A DNA stretch of 64,000 nt from NCBI GenBank assembly GCA_021166845.1, contig JAJPEP010000052.1:37546-101545 (forward strand). Direction: 5' to 3'. The notes beneath the pieces were generated by a model, which saw nothing but the letters and a program-made list of their open reading frames with translations, made no database searches and was not told the DNA's origin. Numbering within the stretch: position 1 is the stretch's first letter; every line of letters starts with the position of its first letter. Made by a program: the position numbers and the translations under genes. Below are positions 1-8,351 of the stretch, in pieces. Source of the DNA: Thiobacillus sp. (GTDB lineage Bacteria; Pseudomonadota; Gammaproteobacteria; Burkholderiales; Thiobacillaceae).

Positions 1-48
1 CAGCACTTCCCGCAAGGTGCGGCGGTCGACCCAGCCTGACGCGCTCAC
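1..48 (-). CDS. Start of a downstream gene in the polysaccharide exporter operon (partial)
   Basis: On the minus strand a GTG at 48 overlaps the TGA stop of the ABC ATPase gene in a GTGA arrangement, the same junction seen between the permease and ATPase genes. The frame stays open to the window edge and gives 16 residues beginning MSASGWVDRR. This is too little to assign a function. Tight coupling suggests it belongs to the same surface-polysaccharide operon. The call rests on the overlap and the open frame alone. Confidence 0.35.
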   Translation of the reverse strand, partial: MSASGWVDRRTLREVL

Positions 49-1292
49 GTCCCGAGCTTCCCGGGCGCCCAATGATGCGCCAGCCGGCACAGCCCCAGTT
101 CACGGGTTTGGCCCAGCACATCGAAAATGCACTCTACCGTATCGAAATGCCGCATTCCTTCCGGATCCATGGCATGTGCGCGTATGGCGTAGCGGCCCGG
201 CAGCAGATTCAGGCGCTCCAGCGTCAAGGAGAAACCGAACAGATCCTGACCCAGGGGATTGGGGCGGAAACCGGAAATGTCGCTGGTCAATCCGAATATC
301 GGCATCCCATCCAGGCGCAGGATGCCGATCGCGACCACGGGTACGCGGCCGTCGGGCGAATGGACGTGCCCCTGGACGATGATCTCGCCACCCATTCCGA
401 CCGTGGCGAGTGGTAGTCCTGCCGCGTCTTCCAGCCAGAAACGGGCCATCTCGTACTGCCCGGCCTGTCCACGCTGCAAGTTCGATGCGGCTTTGGCCTC
501 GCGCTGTTTCTCTTCGTGGTAAACCAGATAGGCGCGCGTCACATCGCCGGAATCGCCATACATGCGGTTTCTGCCCTGATGGATCCACATCGCCTTCTTG
601 CACAACTTCTGGATGTGGAACATGCCATGGGAACAGAGCAGCAACGTCCCCCCGTTCGACAAATAATCCTCCATCCAGGCGATGCAACGCTTCTGGAAAG
701 ACTCGTCGCCCACGGCGAGCACCTCGTCCGTGATCAGGACGTCGGGCTGCATTGCGGTCGCCACGGCGAAGCCGAGACGCACGACCATGCCGGAGGAATA
801 GTGCTTGATGGGTTGGTCGATGTGTTCGCCGATGTCGGCGAAGGCGATGATGGACTCGATGCGCTCGCGCACCTCCTGTCGCTCCATGCCCATCAAGGCC
901 GCAGCCAACTGGATGTTTTGCCGCCCCGTGTACTCCGGGTGGAAGCCCGCGCCCAGTTCCAGCAAGGCGCCGATCCGCCCGTTGACACGAACGCTGCCCG
1001 TAGAGGGTTTGCCCACACCGGCAATGATCTTGAGCAAGGTCGACTTGCCCGCGCCATTTTCCCCGATCAGCCCCAAAGATTCGCCACGATGGACGGTCAG
1101 ATCGATGTCCTGCAACGCCCGATAGACCGGATAGTCTTCCCGCCCCCGCAGCATGGACCATAGCGTACCAAGCCGGCCGCCCCCCTGCCCCACCTGGGGA
1201 TAGTGCTTGCCGACCCCCGTCAGGGCGATCAGCGGCTGGGGGAGCTCAGGCGCTTCCGGCTGAACAATGGGGTCTCGTTCAAGGCCCGTCAC
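45..1292 (-). CDS. Polysaccharide ABC transporter ATP-binding protein (Wzt/KpsT/TagH type)
   Basis: Nucleotide-binding subunit of an exporter that moves O-antigen, capsule or related glycans across the inner membrane. With the GTG start at 1292 the protein has 415 residues. Walker A GENGAGKST is at 78-86, a family-typical signature HYSSGM at 164-169, Walker B VLITDE at 185-190 and the H-loop SHG at 221-223. Residues from about 285 to the end form an extra C-terminal domain like the glycan-binding domain of Wzt. A longer open frame runs upstream to 1400, but the GTG at 1292 overlaps the permease stop (GTGA), so translational coupling favours it. Substrate identity cannot be read from the sequence. 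Confidence 0.9.
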   Translation of the reverse strand: MTGLERDPIVQPEAPELPQPLIALTGVGKHYPQVGQGGGRLGTLWSMLRGREDYPVYRALQDIDLTVHRGESLGLIGENGAGKSTLLKIIAGVGKPSTGSVRVNGRIGALLELGAGFHPEYTGRQNIQLAAALMGMERQEVRERIESIIAFADIGEHIDQPIKHYSSGMVVRLGFAVATAMQPDVLITDEVLAVGDESFQKRCIAWMEDYLSNGGTLLLCSHGMFHIQKLCKKAMWIHQGRNRMYGDSGDVTRAYLVYHEEKQREAKAASNLQRGQAGQYEMARFWLEDAAGLPLATVGMGGEIIVQGHVHSPDGRVPVVAIGILRLDGMPIFGLTSDISGFRPNPLGQDLFGFSLTLERLNLLPGRYAIRAHAMDPEGMRHFDTVECIFDVLGQTRELGLCRLAHHWAPGKLGT

Positions 1293-2101
1293 AGGAAATC
1301 CTCGATCGGCGCGGACACGCGCCGGAAAAACCACCAGCCGGCCAGAAATACGCCCAAGCCCCCCAACAGGGCCACGGCATCGACCGGCTCGGGCCGCCAC
1401 TGGCCCGCCATCAACAGGCTGCGGGCCCGCTCGACCACAAAGGTGAGAGGGTTAAGCAATAAAAACGGCCGCAAGCTCTCCGGCACCATCGCGAGGGGAT
1501 AAAGAATGGGCGAGATATAGAACCAGATCATGAAGAGCGGTCCAATGACCTGCTCCACGTCCCGGAACAGGGTCACGATGACGGACAGGATCAAGGAAAG
1601 GCCCAAGCCCAGCAAGACCAGCGCGGCAAGCAAGGGCAGCAGCATGGGCAACGCCGCCCAGTGCAAGGGGGTGACGAAAAAATGCAGTACGACCAGCACC
1701 AGCGCAAAGCCCGCCAGGTGCACCAGGAAACTTGACCCCGAGGCGGCCCACACCACCATTTCACGCGGAAAGGCCGCCTTCTTGATGAGCGCCGCATTCC
1801 CCGTCAACGCCGTGGCGCCGCGCTGCACCGCCTCCTGGAAAGCCAGCCAGGGCCAAAGCCCGATGGCCACGAAGGTGACGAATCCCTCGGTTTCCAGCCC
1901 GGGCAATCGGACCTGGAAAACGGTCGAGAAAATAAATGCATACAGCCCGAGCAAAATAATGGGGTGCAGGAACAGCCATAACACCCCACTCGTGCTGCCC
2001 ACATAGCGATTGCGAATCTCTCGGGTCAGCAGGTTCAGGAACAGCCAGGGGGAACGCATAAAAAATCGCAAGCATCGAAGCAATTCGCGAGTATACGGCA
2101 T
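1289..2101 (-). CDS. Polysaccharide ABC exporter permease (ABC-2 type, Wzm/KpsM/TagG)
   Basis: Membrane subunit of the exporter, 270 residues, the usual length for Wzm/KpsM proteins. About six hydrophobic segments are visible, after an amphipathic N-terminus containing LLTREIRNRYVGS, the conserved ABC-2 permease entry motif. The family motif around FRDVEQVIGPLFMIWFY is also present. The gene is first in a tight pair with the ATPase (GTGA overlap) and follows glycan-modification genes on the same strand, consistent with export of a modified surface polysaccharide. Confidence 0.9.
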   Translation of the reverse strand: MPYTRELLRCLRFFMRSPWLFLNLLTREIRNRYVGSTSGVLWLFLHPIILLGLYAFIFSTVFQVRLPGLETEGFVTFVAIGLWPWLAFQEAVQRGATALTGNAALIKKAAFPREMVVWAASGSSFLVHLAGFALVLVVLHFFVTPLHWAALPMLLPLLAALVLLGLGLSLILSVIVTLFRDVEQVIGPLFMIWFYISPILYPLAMVPESLRPFLLLNPLTFVVERARSLLMAGQWRPEPVDAVALLGGLGVFLAGWWFFRRVSAPIEDFL

Positions 2102-2151
2102 CAGCGATGCGCCGCTCCGCCCCGTCCCCCGTTTGCCGACCTTCCAGTCAA

Positions 2152-3798
2152 TCAGCTCGTTGCTTCATCCGCATAGCCGAAATACGCGACCCAGGGCGCC
2201 AGAATCGGCGCCACCGGACGCAGATGCGGTTCATAACGGCGCCAGCGTTCCTTGGCGCGGCGGTAGATCGGTTCGGCGACCTGATGATAGCTGGGGGTAT
2301 TGATGAGCTTGCCCTTGCGCGACGCCTGCTGGAATTCGCGCACGCCGTCCTCCCAGGGCAGGCCCAGGAAGTCGAGCAGCCGTTTCACTTCACCGTCGAA
2401 ATCTTCCACCATACCCTCGTATTTCACGGCGTGATAGGTAATGGGCAACATGTCCGTGCAGCGCCGCCAGAGCCCCATCACCCGCTCGTAGAAACGGGCA
2501 GCGTCTTCGAGGGTGCAGAAGTTAGCCATGGCGCTGTTCCGGCTGAAGTTCTGCATGAACCCGCTCAGCACGGCATCGGCCGGATGGCGCAGGGCAAGGA
2601 TATAACGCGCATCCGGAAAGATGCGCGCCAGCAGGGGCAGGCGCACCAGGTTGAGCGGGAACTTGTCGACGAACGTCTGCCCCGGCGCCACCCTGATCAG
2701 GCTGTCCACCGTCTGGAAATAGCTCTGACGGAGGGCAAGAATATCCTGCGGGGAGAGCCCGGCCAGACCCGCGGGGTAGCCGCCGTGCCGCTCGTCGACG
2801 ATGCGCGCGAGCATCTCCGCCACGGGCCTTTCCTCCAGCGTTGCGATGGCGGAGTGGCTGGCAAGCACCTGCTCCAGCAGGGTGGTGCCCGAGCGCGGGA
2901 AGCCGATCAGGAACACCGGCGCCGGCCGCTCGAAGCCGTCGTTCACGCCCTCGCCCCAGCTTGCCAGCCACGCCGGGGTCAGCGCGGACTCCATCTCGGC
3001 GACCTCGTCCAGCGCGAGATCCTTGCTGATGCCGCTGGCGCGGTACATCTCGGTCTTGTCGCGGCCCGCCGCCTCGAACATGCGGAAGGCCTCGTCGATC
3101 TCGCCGGCCCGGTCATGGAGCCGGCCCAATTCGGTGTCGCGCCCGATCGCGGTTTTGAGGTCCAGCGGCGTGGCAGAGAAACGCTGCAGCCGGGCGATGC
3201 CTTCCCGGATCGCCCCCTCGCGGCGATCGAGCCGTGCCGCGACAAGGTTGAGCCCCGCGTGGTCGGGCGCGATTTCGAGCCCCGCGTCGGTCAGGCGCCG
3301 CGCGCCCTGCAGCCGGTTCATGCGCTCGAGCCCGTCGGCCATTCTGTGGATCGCCTCGGCATCGTTCCCCGCACCGGCACCTGTTTGTCGGTACTGTTCC
3401 GCCGCCTCAGCCTCGCGCCCCGCATCCATCAAGGCATTGGCGAGGTGGAGGCGAATCTCGGGCAGGTCGGGCGCCAGGCGGAGCGCCTCCTGGTAGCAGG
3501 CGATGGCGCGTTCCGGCTCCCCTGCCGCCCGCCAGGCCTCCCCCAGGTTGGCATGGTAGTCCGGCACGTCCGCGCGCACGGCAATGGCCTGCCCGATCAG
3601 CGCCCGGGCCTCATCCATATCCCCTGCCTGATAGGCGATGAGCCCCAGAAGATGCAGCGCATGGGGATGGCGCGGCTCCACCGCGAGCACCTGGCGATAG
3701 ATCGCCTCGGCCTGCGGAATGCGATGGGCACGCTGGTGTTCGAGGGCGATCTTCAGGGCTTCCGAAATGGGAACTTGTTTGCGTTGAAGGGAAGTCAT
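2152..3798 (-). CDS. TPR-repeat sulfotransferase family protein
   Basis: A 548-residue two-part protein. Residues about 10-250 are TPR repeats, for example the helix pairs around AIYRQVLAVEPRHPHALHLLG and ACYQEALRLAPDLPE. Residues about 290-530 form a sulfotransferase domain opening with IGFPRSGTTLLEQ, whose PRSGTT at 301-306 is the 5'-phosphosulfate-binding loop for PAPS; a 3'-phosphate-binding-like segment LALRHPADAVLSGF follows. Such fusions are common in bacteria beside exopolysaccharide genes and probably sulfate a glycan or protein. No signal peptide is evident, so cytoplasmic action is expected. The acceptor is unknown. Confidence 0.85.
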   Translation of the reverse strand: MTSLQRKQVPISEALKIALEHQRAHRIPQAEAIYRQVLAVEPRHPHALHLLGLIAYQAGDMDEARALIGQAIAVRADVPDYHANLGEAWRAAGEPERAIACYQEALRLAPDLPEIRLHLANALMDAGREAEAAEQYRQTGAGAGNDAEAIHRMADGLERMNRLQGARRLTDAGLEIAPDHAGLNLVAARLDRREGAIREGIARLQRFSATPLDLKTAIGRDTELGRLHDRAGEIDEAFRMFEAAGRDKTEMYRASGISKDLALDEVAEMESALTPAWLASWGEGVNDGFERPAPVFLIGFPRSGTTLLEQVLASHSAIATLEERPVAEMLARIVDERHGGYPAGLAGLSPQDILALRQSYFQTVDSLIRVAPGQTFVDKFPLNLVRLPLLARIFPDARYILALRHPADAVLSGFMQNFSRNSAMANFCTLEDAARFYERVMGLWRRCTDMLPITYHAVKYEGMVEDFDGEVKRLLDFLGLPWEDGVREFQQASRKGKLINTPSYHQVAEPIYRRAKERWRRYEPHLRPVAPILAPWVAYFGYADEATS

Positions 3799-3843
3799 GG
3801 CGTTTCGGTTGGGGGAGAGGGAGAGGGTGAAAGGAAGGGCGAT

Positions 3844-6081
3844 TCAGACGTCTTTCCGCCCGACCCCTTGGGTCACGTCGACGAAGAAGGCTGCAAGCGA
3901 TTTTAGCGGATCGTCGCGTCCGAAAACAGCGTTCACCGCTTGCGCCAGCCGTTCGCGCACCGCGGTTCGCCATTCGCGGTCCCGCCCCAGACGCGAGGCA
4001 ATGCGTACGTAGTCGTCGATGTCCGCTGCCACTAACTCATCCAGTTCAGAGAGGCGCAACATCGCCATGCTCTGGCGGCCACGCATGAAGTCCCCCGGCA
4101 GCGTCACCAGCGGCAAACCGCAGGCCAGTGCATCGAGGGAGGTATTGCCACCGGACCAGTGGAGGCTGTCCAGCATCAGGTCGCACAATCGGTTGACCCG
4201 CAGGTAGTCCGCGTGGGGGAGGACCGGCAGCACGATGCGCCGCTCCCCGGCTTTCAGCCCATGCGCGGCCAGCACCGCATCGAGCCGCGCGAGGAAGCGG
4301 GTCGTCACCTCGGGGTGGCGGTCTTCGAACAGCACCAACACGCCTTCCGGGTCTCCGGCCAGGACACGCGCCAGCACCACATCGTTGTCCGGATGGATCT
4401 TGAACAATGACTGCGGGAAAAGATACAGCGTCTTGTCCGGCGGCAGGCCGAAATCGGCGCGCCTGCCGCCGTCGGGACAGCGCGGCCGTTCGTAACGGGT
4501 GCCGATTCCGGGCAGCGTGACCAGGCGCTCGCTGTAGTGCGCCTGCGCACCCGGCGGCTCCATGGCCTCGCAGGACAGGAAATAATCCACATTGGGCAAA
4601 CCCGTGGTCACCGGGTGGCCCCAGGCCGCGCATTGCACCGGCGCCAGGCGCAGCGCCGCGAGCAGGAAGGTGCGGCTGTCCATGCCGACTTCAGGGAAGA
4701 CCAGGACGTCCGGTTCGTCGGCGCGGATACGCCCGGCCATTTCCGCCAGGGTGCCCGTTAACGCGACAGCGCGGTCGCAGGCCGACTCGATCTCAGCCGT
4801 GACCGCATCCCGTTTGCTGCCGATGCGATAGACGCCGACGTCGAACCGTGCCCGGTCGATACCGGTCATCCAGCGCATGAAATAATTGCCCACCGTGCAC
4901 TGGCGGAGAAAACTCGATACGAAACCGACCCGGATCCGTCTGCCCGCCGGGGATGGTCGTGGAAGCGGCTGCGTGAACTGCGGCAAGGCATGGCTTGACA
5001 GGTCCGTGACCAACGCGCCATAGGCCGCCTGCAGCGGGCGATCCTCGCCGCCCTGGTAGGCAAGAAAGAAATTGGTCCACTCGAGCTGCTGCGCCAGCGC
5101 CGTGGGCGGCAAGGCCAGAAAGCGGCCTTTCTCCTCCCGGAGCTGATCCAGCCCCCGGGCGAACCGCTTGCGCGCAGCCTCCAGTTCTGTCGGGTTCGTC
5201 ACCACCACCGGCAAATGCAGGTGAAACCCCAGCGCCGCGCGAAGGCTGTCGGGCCGCTGGCGGCGTTCTTCCTCGAACAGCGCCAGCGCTTCGGCAGACT
5301 GGCCGATCCTGGCCAGTTCACGCGCCAGGGTGCAGCGCGCTTCTGCGTGCGTGGGGTCGCGCTTCAGGCATTCGCGCAGTTCGGACAGCGCAGCTTGCAG
5401 GTTTCCAAGCGCGAGATGGCATTGGGCCAGATGGAAGCGCGTCCGGGCCTGGCCCGGACGAAGCCGGTCCACGGTCTCGAAGGCCTTGAGCGCGTCGTGC
5501 GTAAGCCCCAGGGCGAGGCACGTCACGCCCAGATTGAAATGGGCATCCGCGAGGCCCGGCGAAAACCCGGTCGCTCGCCGGAAACAAGCCAGCGCTTCCT
5601 GGAGCTCACCCTGGGCGCGCAGGGCGATCCCCAGATGATTCCAGGCGGAAGCATAGTCCGGACGAACGGCGATCGCGCGCCGGAAAGCAGCGCTTGCGGC
5701 GGCCGGATCGCCAAGATCGAGCAAAAGGAGACCGAGGTTGTTGTGCGCCTGAAAAAACCCGGGCGCGCGTTCGAGCGCCCGTCGCAGCAGCGCAAGCGCC
5801 TCGTCCAGCCGGCCCTGGTCCTGCCGCACGCCGGCCAGCGAATACAGGACAGCCGGCTCGTCCGGGGAATGCGCCAGGGCGGCACTCAGGCGTTGCGCGG
5901 CCAGCTCGCGTTCACCCCGGGCGTGGGCAATCAAGCCCAGGCGGTAGAGCGCATCGGCATCGTTTGGACTCGCACCCAGCAGCTTCTGCAGGGCGGCCTC
6001 TGCGCCGATCAGGTCGCCCTTGCGCTGGGCCTCGATGGCCGCACGCCGCCAGGCGTCGATGTCGCCGGCAGCCGAGGTCAC
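3844..6081 (-). CDS. TPR-containing O-GlcNAc-transferase-like glycosyltransferase (SPINDLY/OGT family)
   Basis: A 745-residue cytoplasmic protein. TPR repeats cover residues about 8-290. The C-terminal half is the bacterial OGT-like GT41 catalytic region, recognised by RIRVGFVSSFLRQCTVGNYFMRW, the PVQCAAWGHPVTTGLPNVDY segment, the FPQSLFKIHPD segment and the UDP-sugar-contacting HWSGGNTSLDALACGLPLVTLPG stretch. It probably transfers a sugar to protein or glycan substrates. A GTG start at 6081 lies 3 bp after the parvulin stop, so the two are coupled. The TPR-sulfotransferase downstream has a similar TPR front end, suggesting related acceptors. Confidence 0.85.
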   Translation of the reverse strand: MTSAAGDIDAWRRAAIEAQRKGDLIGAEAALQKLLGASPNDADALYRLGLIAHARGERELAAQRLSAALAHSPDEPAVLYSLAGVRQDQGRLDEALALLRRALERAPGFFQAHNNLGLLLLDLGDPAAASAAFRRAIAVRPDYASAWNHLGIALRAQGELQEALACFRRATGFSPGLADAHFNLGVTCLALGLTHDALKAFETVDRLRPGQARTRFHLAQCHLALGNLQAALSELRECLKRDPTHAEARCTLARELARIGQSAEALALFEEERRQRPDSLRAALGFHLHLPVVVTNPTELEAARKRFARGLDQLREEKGRFLALPPTALAQQLEWTNFFLAYQGGEDRPLQAAYGALVTDLSSHALPQFTQPLPRPSPAGRRIRVGFVSSFLRQCTVGNYFMRWMTGIDRARFDVGVYRIGSKRDAVTAEIESACDRAVALTGTLAEMAGRIRADEPDVLVFPEVGMDSRTFLLAALRLAPVQCAAWGHPVTTGLPNVDYFLSCEAMEPPGAQAHYSERLVTLPGIGTRYERPRCPDGGRRADFGLPPDKTLYLFPQSLFKIHPDNDVVLARVLAGDPEGVLVLFEDRHPEVTTRFLARLDAVLAAHGLKAGERRIVLPVLPHADYLRVNRLCDLMLDSLHWSGGNTSLDALACGLPLVTLPGDFMRGRQSMAMLRLSELDELVAADIDDYVRIASRLGRDREWRTAVRERLAQAVNAVFGRDDPLKSLAAFFVDVTQGVGRKDV

Positions 6082-6084
6082 GCC

Positions 6085-7032
6085 TCAGGGCGCGGGCGGC
6101 GCCGCCTTGGGTGACGGAATGACCAGGGCGTCGATCGCCTCGGTATTGAGCTTGATACTCTTGTCGTTGCGGATGGCGGAGAGGTGCTCCGCTACGCGAT
6201 CATTCATGTAACTGTCCTGCAGTTGCCGCACCAGGGCGTTCCGGACTTCCTCGAAAGGCTTCAGTCGCGCAGGCTTGCGCTCGACCAGGCGGATGATGTG
6301 GTAACCGAAGCGGGTCTTCACCAGCGGGCTGATTTCGCCCGCCTTCGTCAGCGCGAAAGCGGCTTCTTCGAACTGCGGCAGCATCCTTCCCTTGCCGAAG
6401 AACCCGAGGTCGCCCTGGCTCCCCTTGCTGCCGGGGTCGTCGGAGTATTCCTGCGCCAGCGCCCCGAAATCGGCGCCGGCCAGGGCCTTGGCGCGCACCT
6501 CCTCGGCACGCTTGCGCGCCTCGTCGTCGCCGCGTGCCTTGGTATCGATCAGCACATGCATGGCCCGCACCTGCTCGGGCACCTGGAATCTGGCCTGCTC
6601 GGCGAGATACTTTTCCTTGGCAGCCTGATTCATGTCCGGGACCTTGAGTTCCGCCCGGAAGCGATTCAGGCGCTCGATGCCCAGCACCCTTTCGGTGGCC
6701 AGTTCGACGGCCTTGCGCACCTGCGGGTCCTGATCGAAACCCAGCGCGCGCGCCTCGCTCGCAAGGGTGCGGTAAACGAGGAGGTTTTCCAGGTTGCTCG
6801 TGATCCGCTTCAGATCGCGGCGAAATTCCTCTCGTTTGTCCTCGGGCAGACGGTGCAGGTCGACCTCGAAGTCATGGCGAGTCAGATTCATGTCCCGCCA
6901 GGTCATCAGGGTGTCGGTGTCGGCCTGCCTGGCTGCTGTATCCTCGGCTGCCGCGGCGAAGCTCCCCGCCAGCAGCAGGGAAACAGCGCCGATGACCCTC
7001 AAACCGTTGTGTCGAATGAATGAATTTTTCAT
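6085..7032 (-). CDS. Secreted parvulin-type peptidyl-prolyl isomerase (SurA/PpiC/EpsD-like)
   Basis: A 315-residue periplasmic folding factor. A signal peptide occupies about residues 1-29 (hydrophobic VIGAVSLLLAGSFAAAA). A helical chaperone-like segment follows, then a parvulin domain at about 156-250 with the family hallmarks FGALAQEYSDDPGSKGSQGDLGFF, MLPQFEEAAF and TRFGYHIIRL. It sits upstream of the OGT-like glycosyltransferase with 3 bp between them. Its ATG lies only 27 bp past a strong terminator, leaving little room for its own promoter, so expression may rely on read-through. EpsD-type isomerases occur in exopolysaccharide loci, which fits the setting, but general SurA-like duty is also possible. 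Confidence 0.87.
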   Translation of the reverse strand: MKNSFIRHNGLRVIGAVSLLLAGSFAAAAEDTAARQADTDTLMTWRDMNLTRHDFEVDLHRLPEDKREEFRRDLKRITSNLENLLVYRTLASEARALGFDQDPQVRKAVELATERVLGIERLNRFRAELKVPDMNQAAKEKYLAEQARFQVPEQVRAMHVLIDTKARGDDEARKRAEEVRAKALAGADFGALAQEYSDDPGSKGSQGDLGFFGKGRMLPQFEEAAFALTKAGEISPLVKTRFGYHIIRLVERKPARLKPFEEVRNALVRQLQDSYMNDRVAEHLSAIRNDKSIKLNTEAIDALVIPSPKAAPPAP

Positions 7033-7059
7033 AATCGTGCTGGATGAATTCTTTGAATC

Positions 7060-7086
7060 AAAAAAAGCGGGGCCAGATAGCCCCGC
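7060..7086 (-). terminator. Rho-independent terminator after the riboswitch-controlled secreted protein gene
   Basis: On the minus strand a perfect 7-bp stem GCGGGGC/GCCCCGC (7080-7086 with 7067-7073) encloses a 6-nt loop and is followed by seven T residues. It lies 22 bp downstream of the stop of the secreted protein gene at 7109 and 27 bp before the start of the parvulin gene. Confidence 0.9.
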
Positions 7087-7108
7087 TTGCTTGGTCAGAC
7101 TGCAGCGT

Positions 7109-7981
7109 TTACTGGGCGGCTGTTTGCAGGTTCTGCATCACCCAACCGGCCGCCGCCCCATCGCTGCCGCGCACGTTGAGATAAACCGGCTGATTGGCCG
7201 GGATCGTGCAACCCAGGCTGCCATTGGTGGAGTAGCCCATGTTGATCGAAGCTTTCCTCGACAGCACACACTTATCACCCAGGCTGTTGGTAAAGTCGCC
7301 CGGGCAAAGGCTCAAGGCCCAGTCCTTGTAACCGTTGCCGTAATTGCCAGCCGTTGACGACAGGTAGCCTTCCAGGGATTTGCCGTTGGTGAACTGAAGC
7401 GCCTTGCTCTGCCCTACGGCAACCGCGCTGTCAAACGTGGCACCGGGGTTGTCGAAGACGATATCAAAGTCCTTCAACGCGTAGGTGTCCTTGCCACCAA
7501 TATTGACGATCACCGTGCCTGCGGGTGGGGTGGGGCACGACGAGGTGGTGGGTGGCGTCGTCGTCGTGGTCTGAGCGCTGACGATGATCGTTTTGGAAGC
7601 GCTAGGCTGCCCTGCGTCCACCGAATTGGTTCCCGCAACCGTGTAAGTATAGTCGCCCGCAGCAGCGAAGGTCATTACTGTGCTCGCACCACTGGGTGTA
7701 GAGCCAGCGCTAGCGGTCCAGGCATAAGAAGTCGCCGCCGGATTGCAGGAGGCCGCAATGGTGACCGCACTACCGACGGCAGCGGTGGCAGGAGCGGACA
7801 CGGAACAGACGGGTGCGGTCGTCGGCGTAGTCGGGGTCGCAGTGACGCACGAGATCACGCCGTTCGCATCGATGCTGAAACTCGAGCAATTCGCGTCGGA
7901 AAAGGAGAAAGATGCCGCATGGCCAACACCGGCCATGAGCAGGAAAGGGGCTGAAGCAGCCAAAGCAATAAAGGATTTCAT
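7109..7981 (-). CDS. Secreted protein with PKD-like domain, controlled by a c-di-GMP riboswitch
   Basis: A 290-residue exported protein of unknown exact function. The signal peptide ends near residue 22 (LLMAGVGHA, then ASF). Residues about 55-135 look like a PKD/Ig-like beta-sandwich (ATSYAWTASAG, AAGDYTYTVAGTNS). A Thr/Pro-rich linker at about 138-150 leads into a C-terminal half with four cysteines and no family I recognise. The 5' leader holds a GEMM-I riboswitch with its own promoter, so expression should respond to cyclic di-GMP, as for many adhesion and surface proteins. The neighbouring type II secretion operon may export it, but this is inference. Confidence 0.75.
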   Translation of the reverse strand: MKSFIALAASAPFLLMAGVGHAASFSFSDANCSSFSIDANGVISCVTATPTTPTTAPVCSVSAPATAAVGSAVTIAASCNPAATSYAWTASAGSTPSGASTVMTFAAAGDYTYTVAGTNSVDAGQPSASKTIIVSAQTTTTTPPTTSSCPTPPAGTVIVNIGGKDTYALKDFDIVFDNPGATFDSAVAVGQSKALQFTNGKSLEGYLSSTAGNYGNGYKDWALSLCPGDFTNSLGDKCVLSRKASINMGYSTNGSLGCTIPANQPVYLNVRGSDGAAAGWVMQNLQTAAQ

Positions 7982-8020
7982 TGATCAGTCCTCGATCAGG
8001 GTTGAAAGACGTCACCACCC

Positions 8021-8110
8021 AGATAATCCGGCAACCCCGCTACCGCAGGACGAGCGTCCTGCGGCCGGAGGCTTTGCGTCCCCGCCTTTCGACGGGTTTG
8101 CCTTTACAGA
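8021..8110 (-). ncRNA. Class I cyclic-di-GMP riboswitch (GEMM-I)
   Basis: Read on the minus strand from 8110, the leader contains AAAGGCAAACC, a hairpin closed by a GAAA tetraloop (CCGTCGAAAGGCGG), the invariant GGGACGCAAAGCC, then CTCCGG. A second, 10-bp hairpin (CCGCAGGACG/CGTCCTGCGG, 8041-8062) follows, then GTAGCGGGGTTGCCGG. These elements occur in the order of the Vc2-type GEMM-I aptamer, including the tetraloop and the P1-closing strand. It ends about 40 nt before the ATG of the secreted PKD-like protein. The short distance suggests control of translation or early termination, but whether the switch is ON or OFF is not evident. Confidence 0.93.
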
Positions 8111-8121
8111 TGACGTTGCGA

Positions 8122-8149
8122 ATCTTAGGGTATCTACGGCGATGGTCAA
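8122..8149 (-). promoter_or_regulatory. Sigma70-type promoter of the GEMM riboswitch leader
   Basis: On the minus strand TTGACC (8149-8144) and TAAGAT (8127-8122) are separated by 16 bp. A start site about 7 nt downstream would begin the transcript just before the riboswitch. The fit in position and spacing is the main support. Confidence 0.65.
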
Positions 8150-8276
8150 GAAAACTTGAACCCGGATTATACGGGAAATGATGCGGGGCGGTATGCGACT
8201 TTTTGTCGCCTGCGGGAGGGGCCGCGGGCACGTCGTCCGACCTCGATCTGCGGGCATCCCGACGATTCGTCCAGGC

Positions 8277-8305
8277 AAAAAAAACAGGCAGCCAAGGCTG
8301 CCTGT
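8277..8305 (-). terminator. Rho-independent terminator of the 477-residue secreted protein gene
   Basis: A perfect 10-bp inverted repeat ACAGGCAGCC/GGCTGCCTGT (8284-8293, 8296-8305) with a 2-nt centre is followed on the minus strand by a run of T. It lies 46 bp beyond the stop codon at 8352. A further GC hairpin (CCGGCC/GGCCGG near 8321-8336) sits between the stop codon and the terminator. Confidence 0.88.
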
Positions 8306-8351
8306 CGAAGTTCCACACACCGGCCATGCGGCCGGCTTTGCTTCCTATGAC

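Noticed and set aside
2107..3906. 599-codon open frame on the plus strand
   Set aside because: Lies antisense to the TPR-sulfotransferase gene; its translation is low-complexity (Arg, Gly, His, Gln-rich) without domain motifs, as expected from high-GC third positions.
8316..8345. GCAAAGCC plus hairpin downstream of the secreted protein gene, considered as a second GEMM aptamer
   Set aside because: Only one short motif matches; the tetraloop hairpin and closing strands are absent and it lies after a stop codon.
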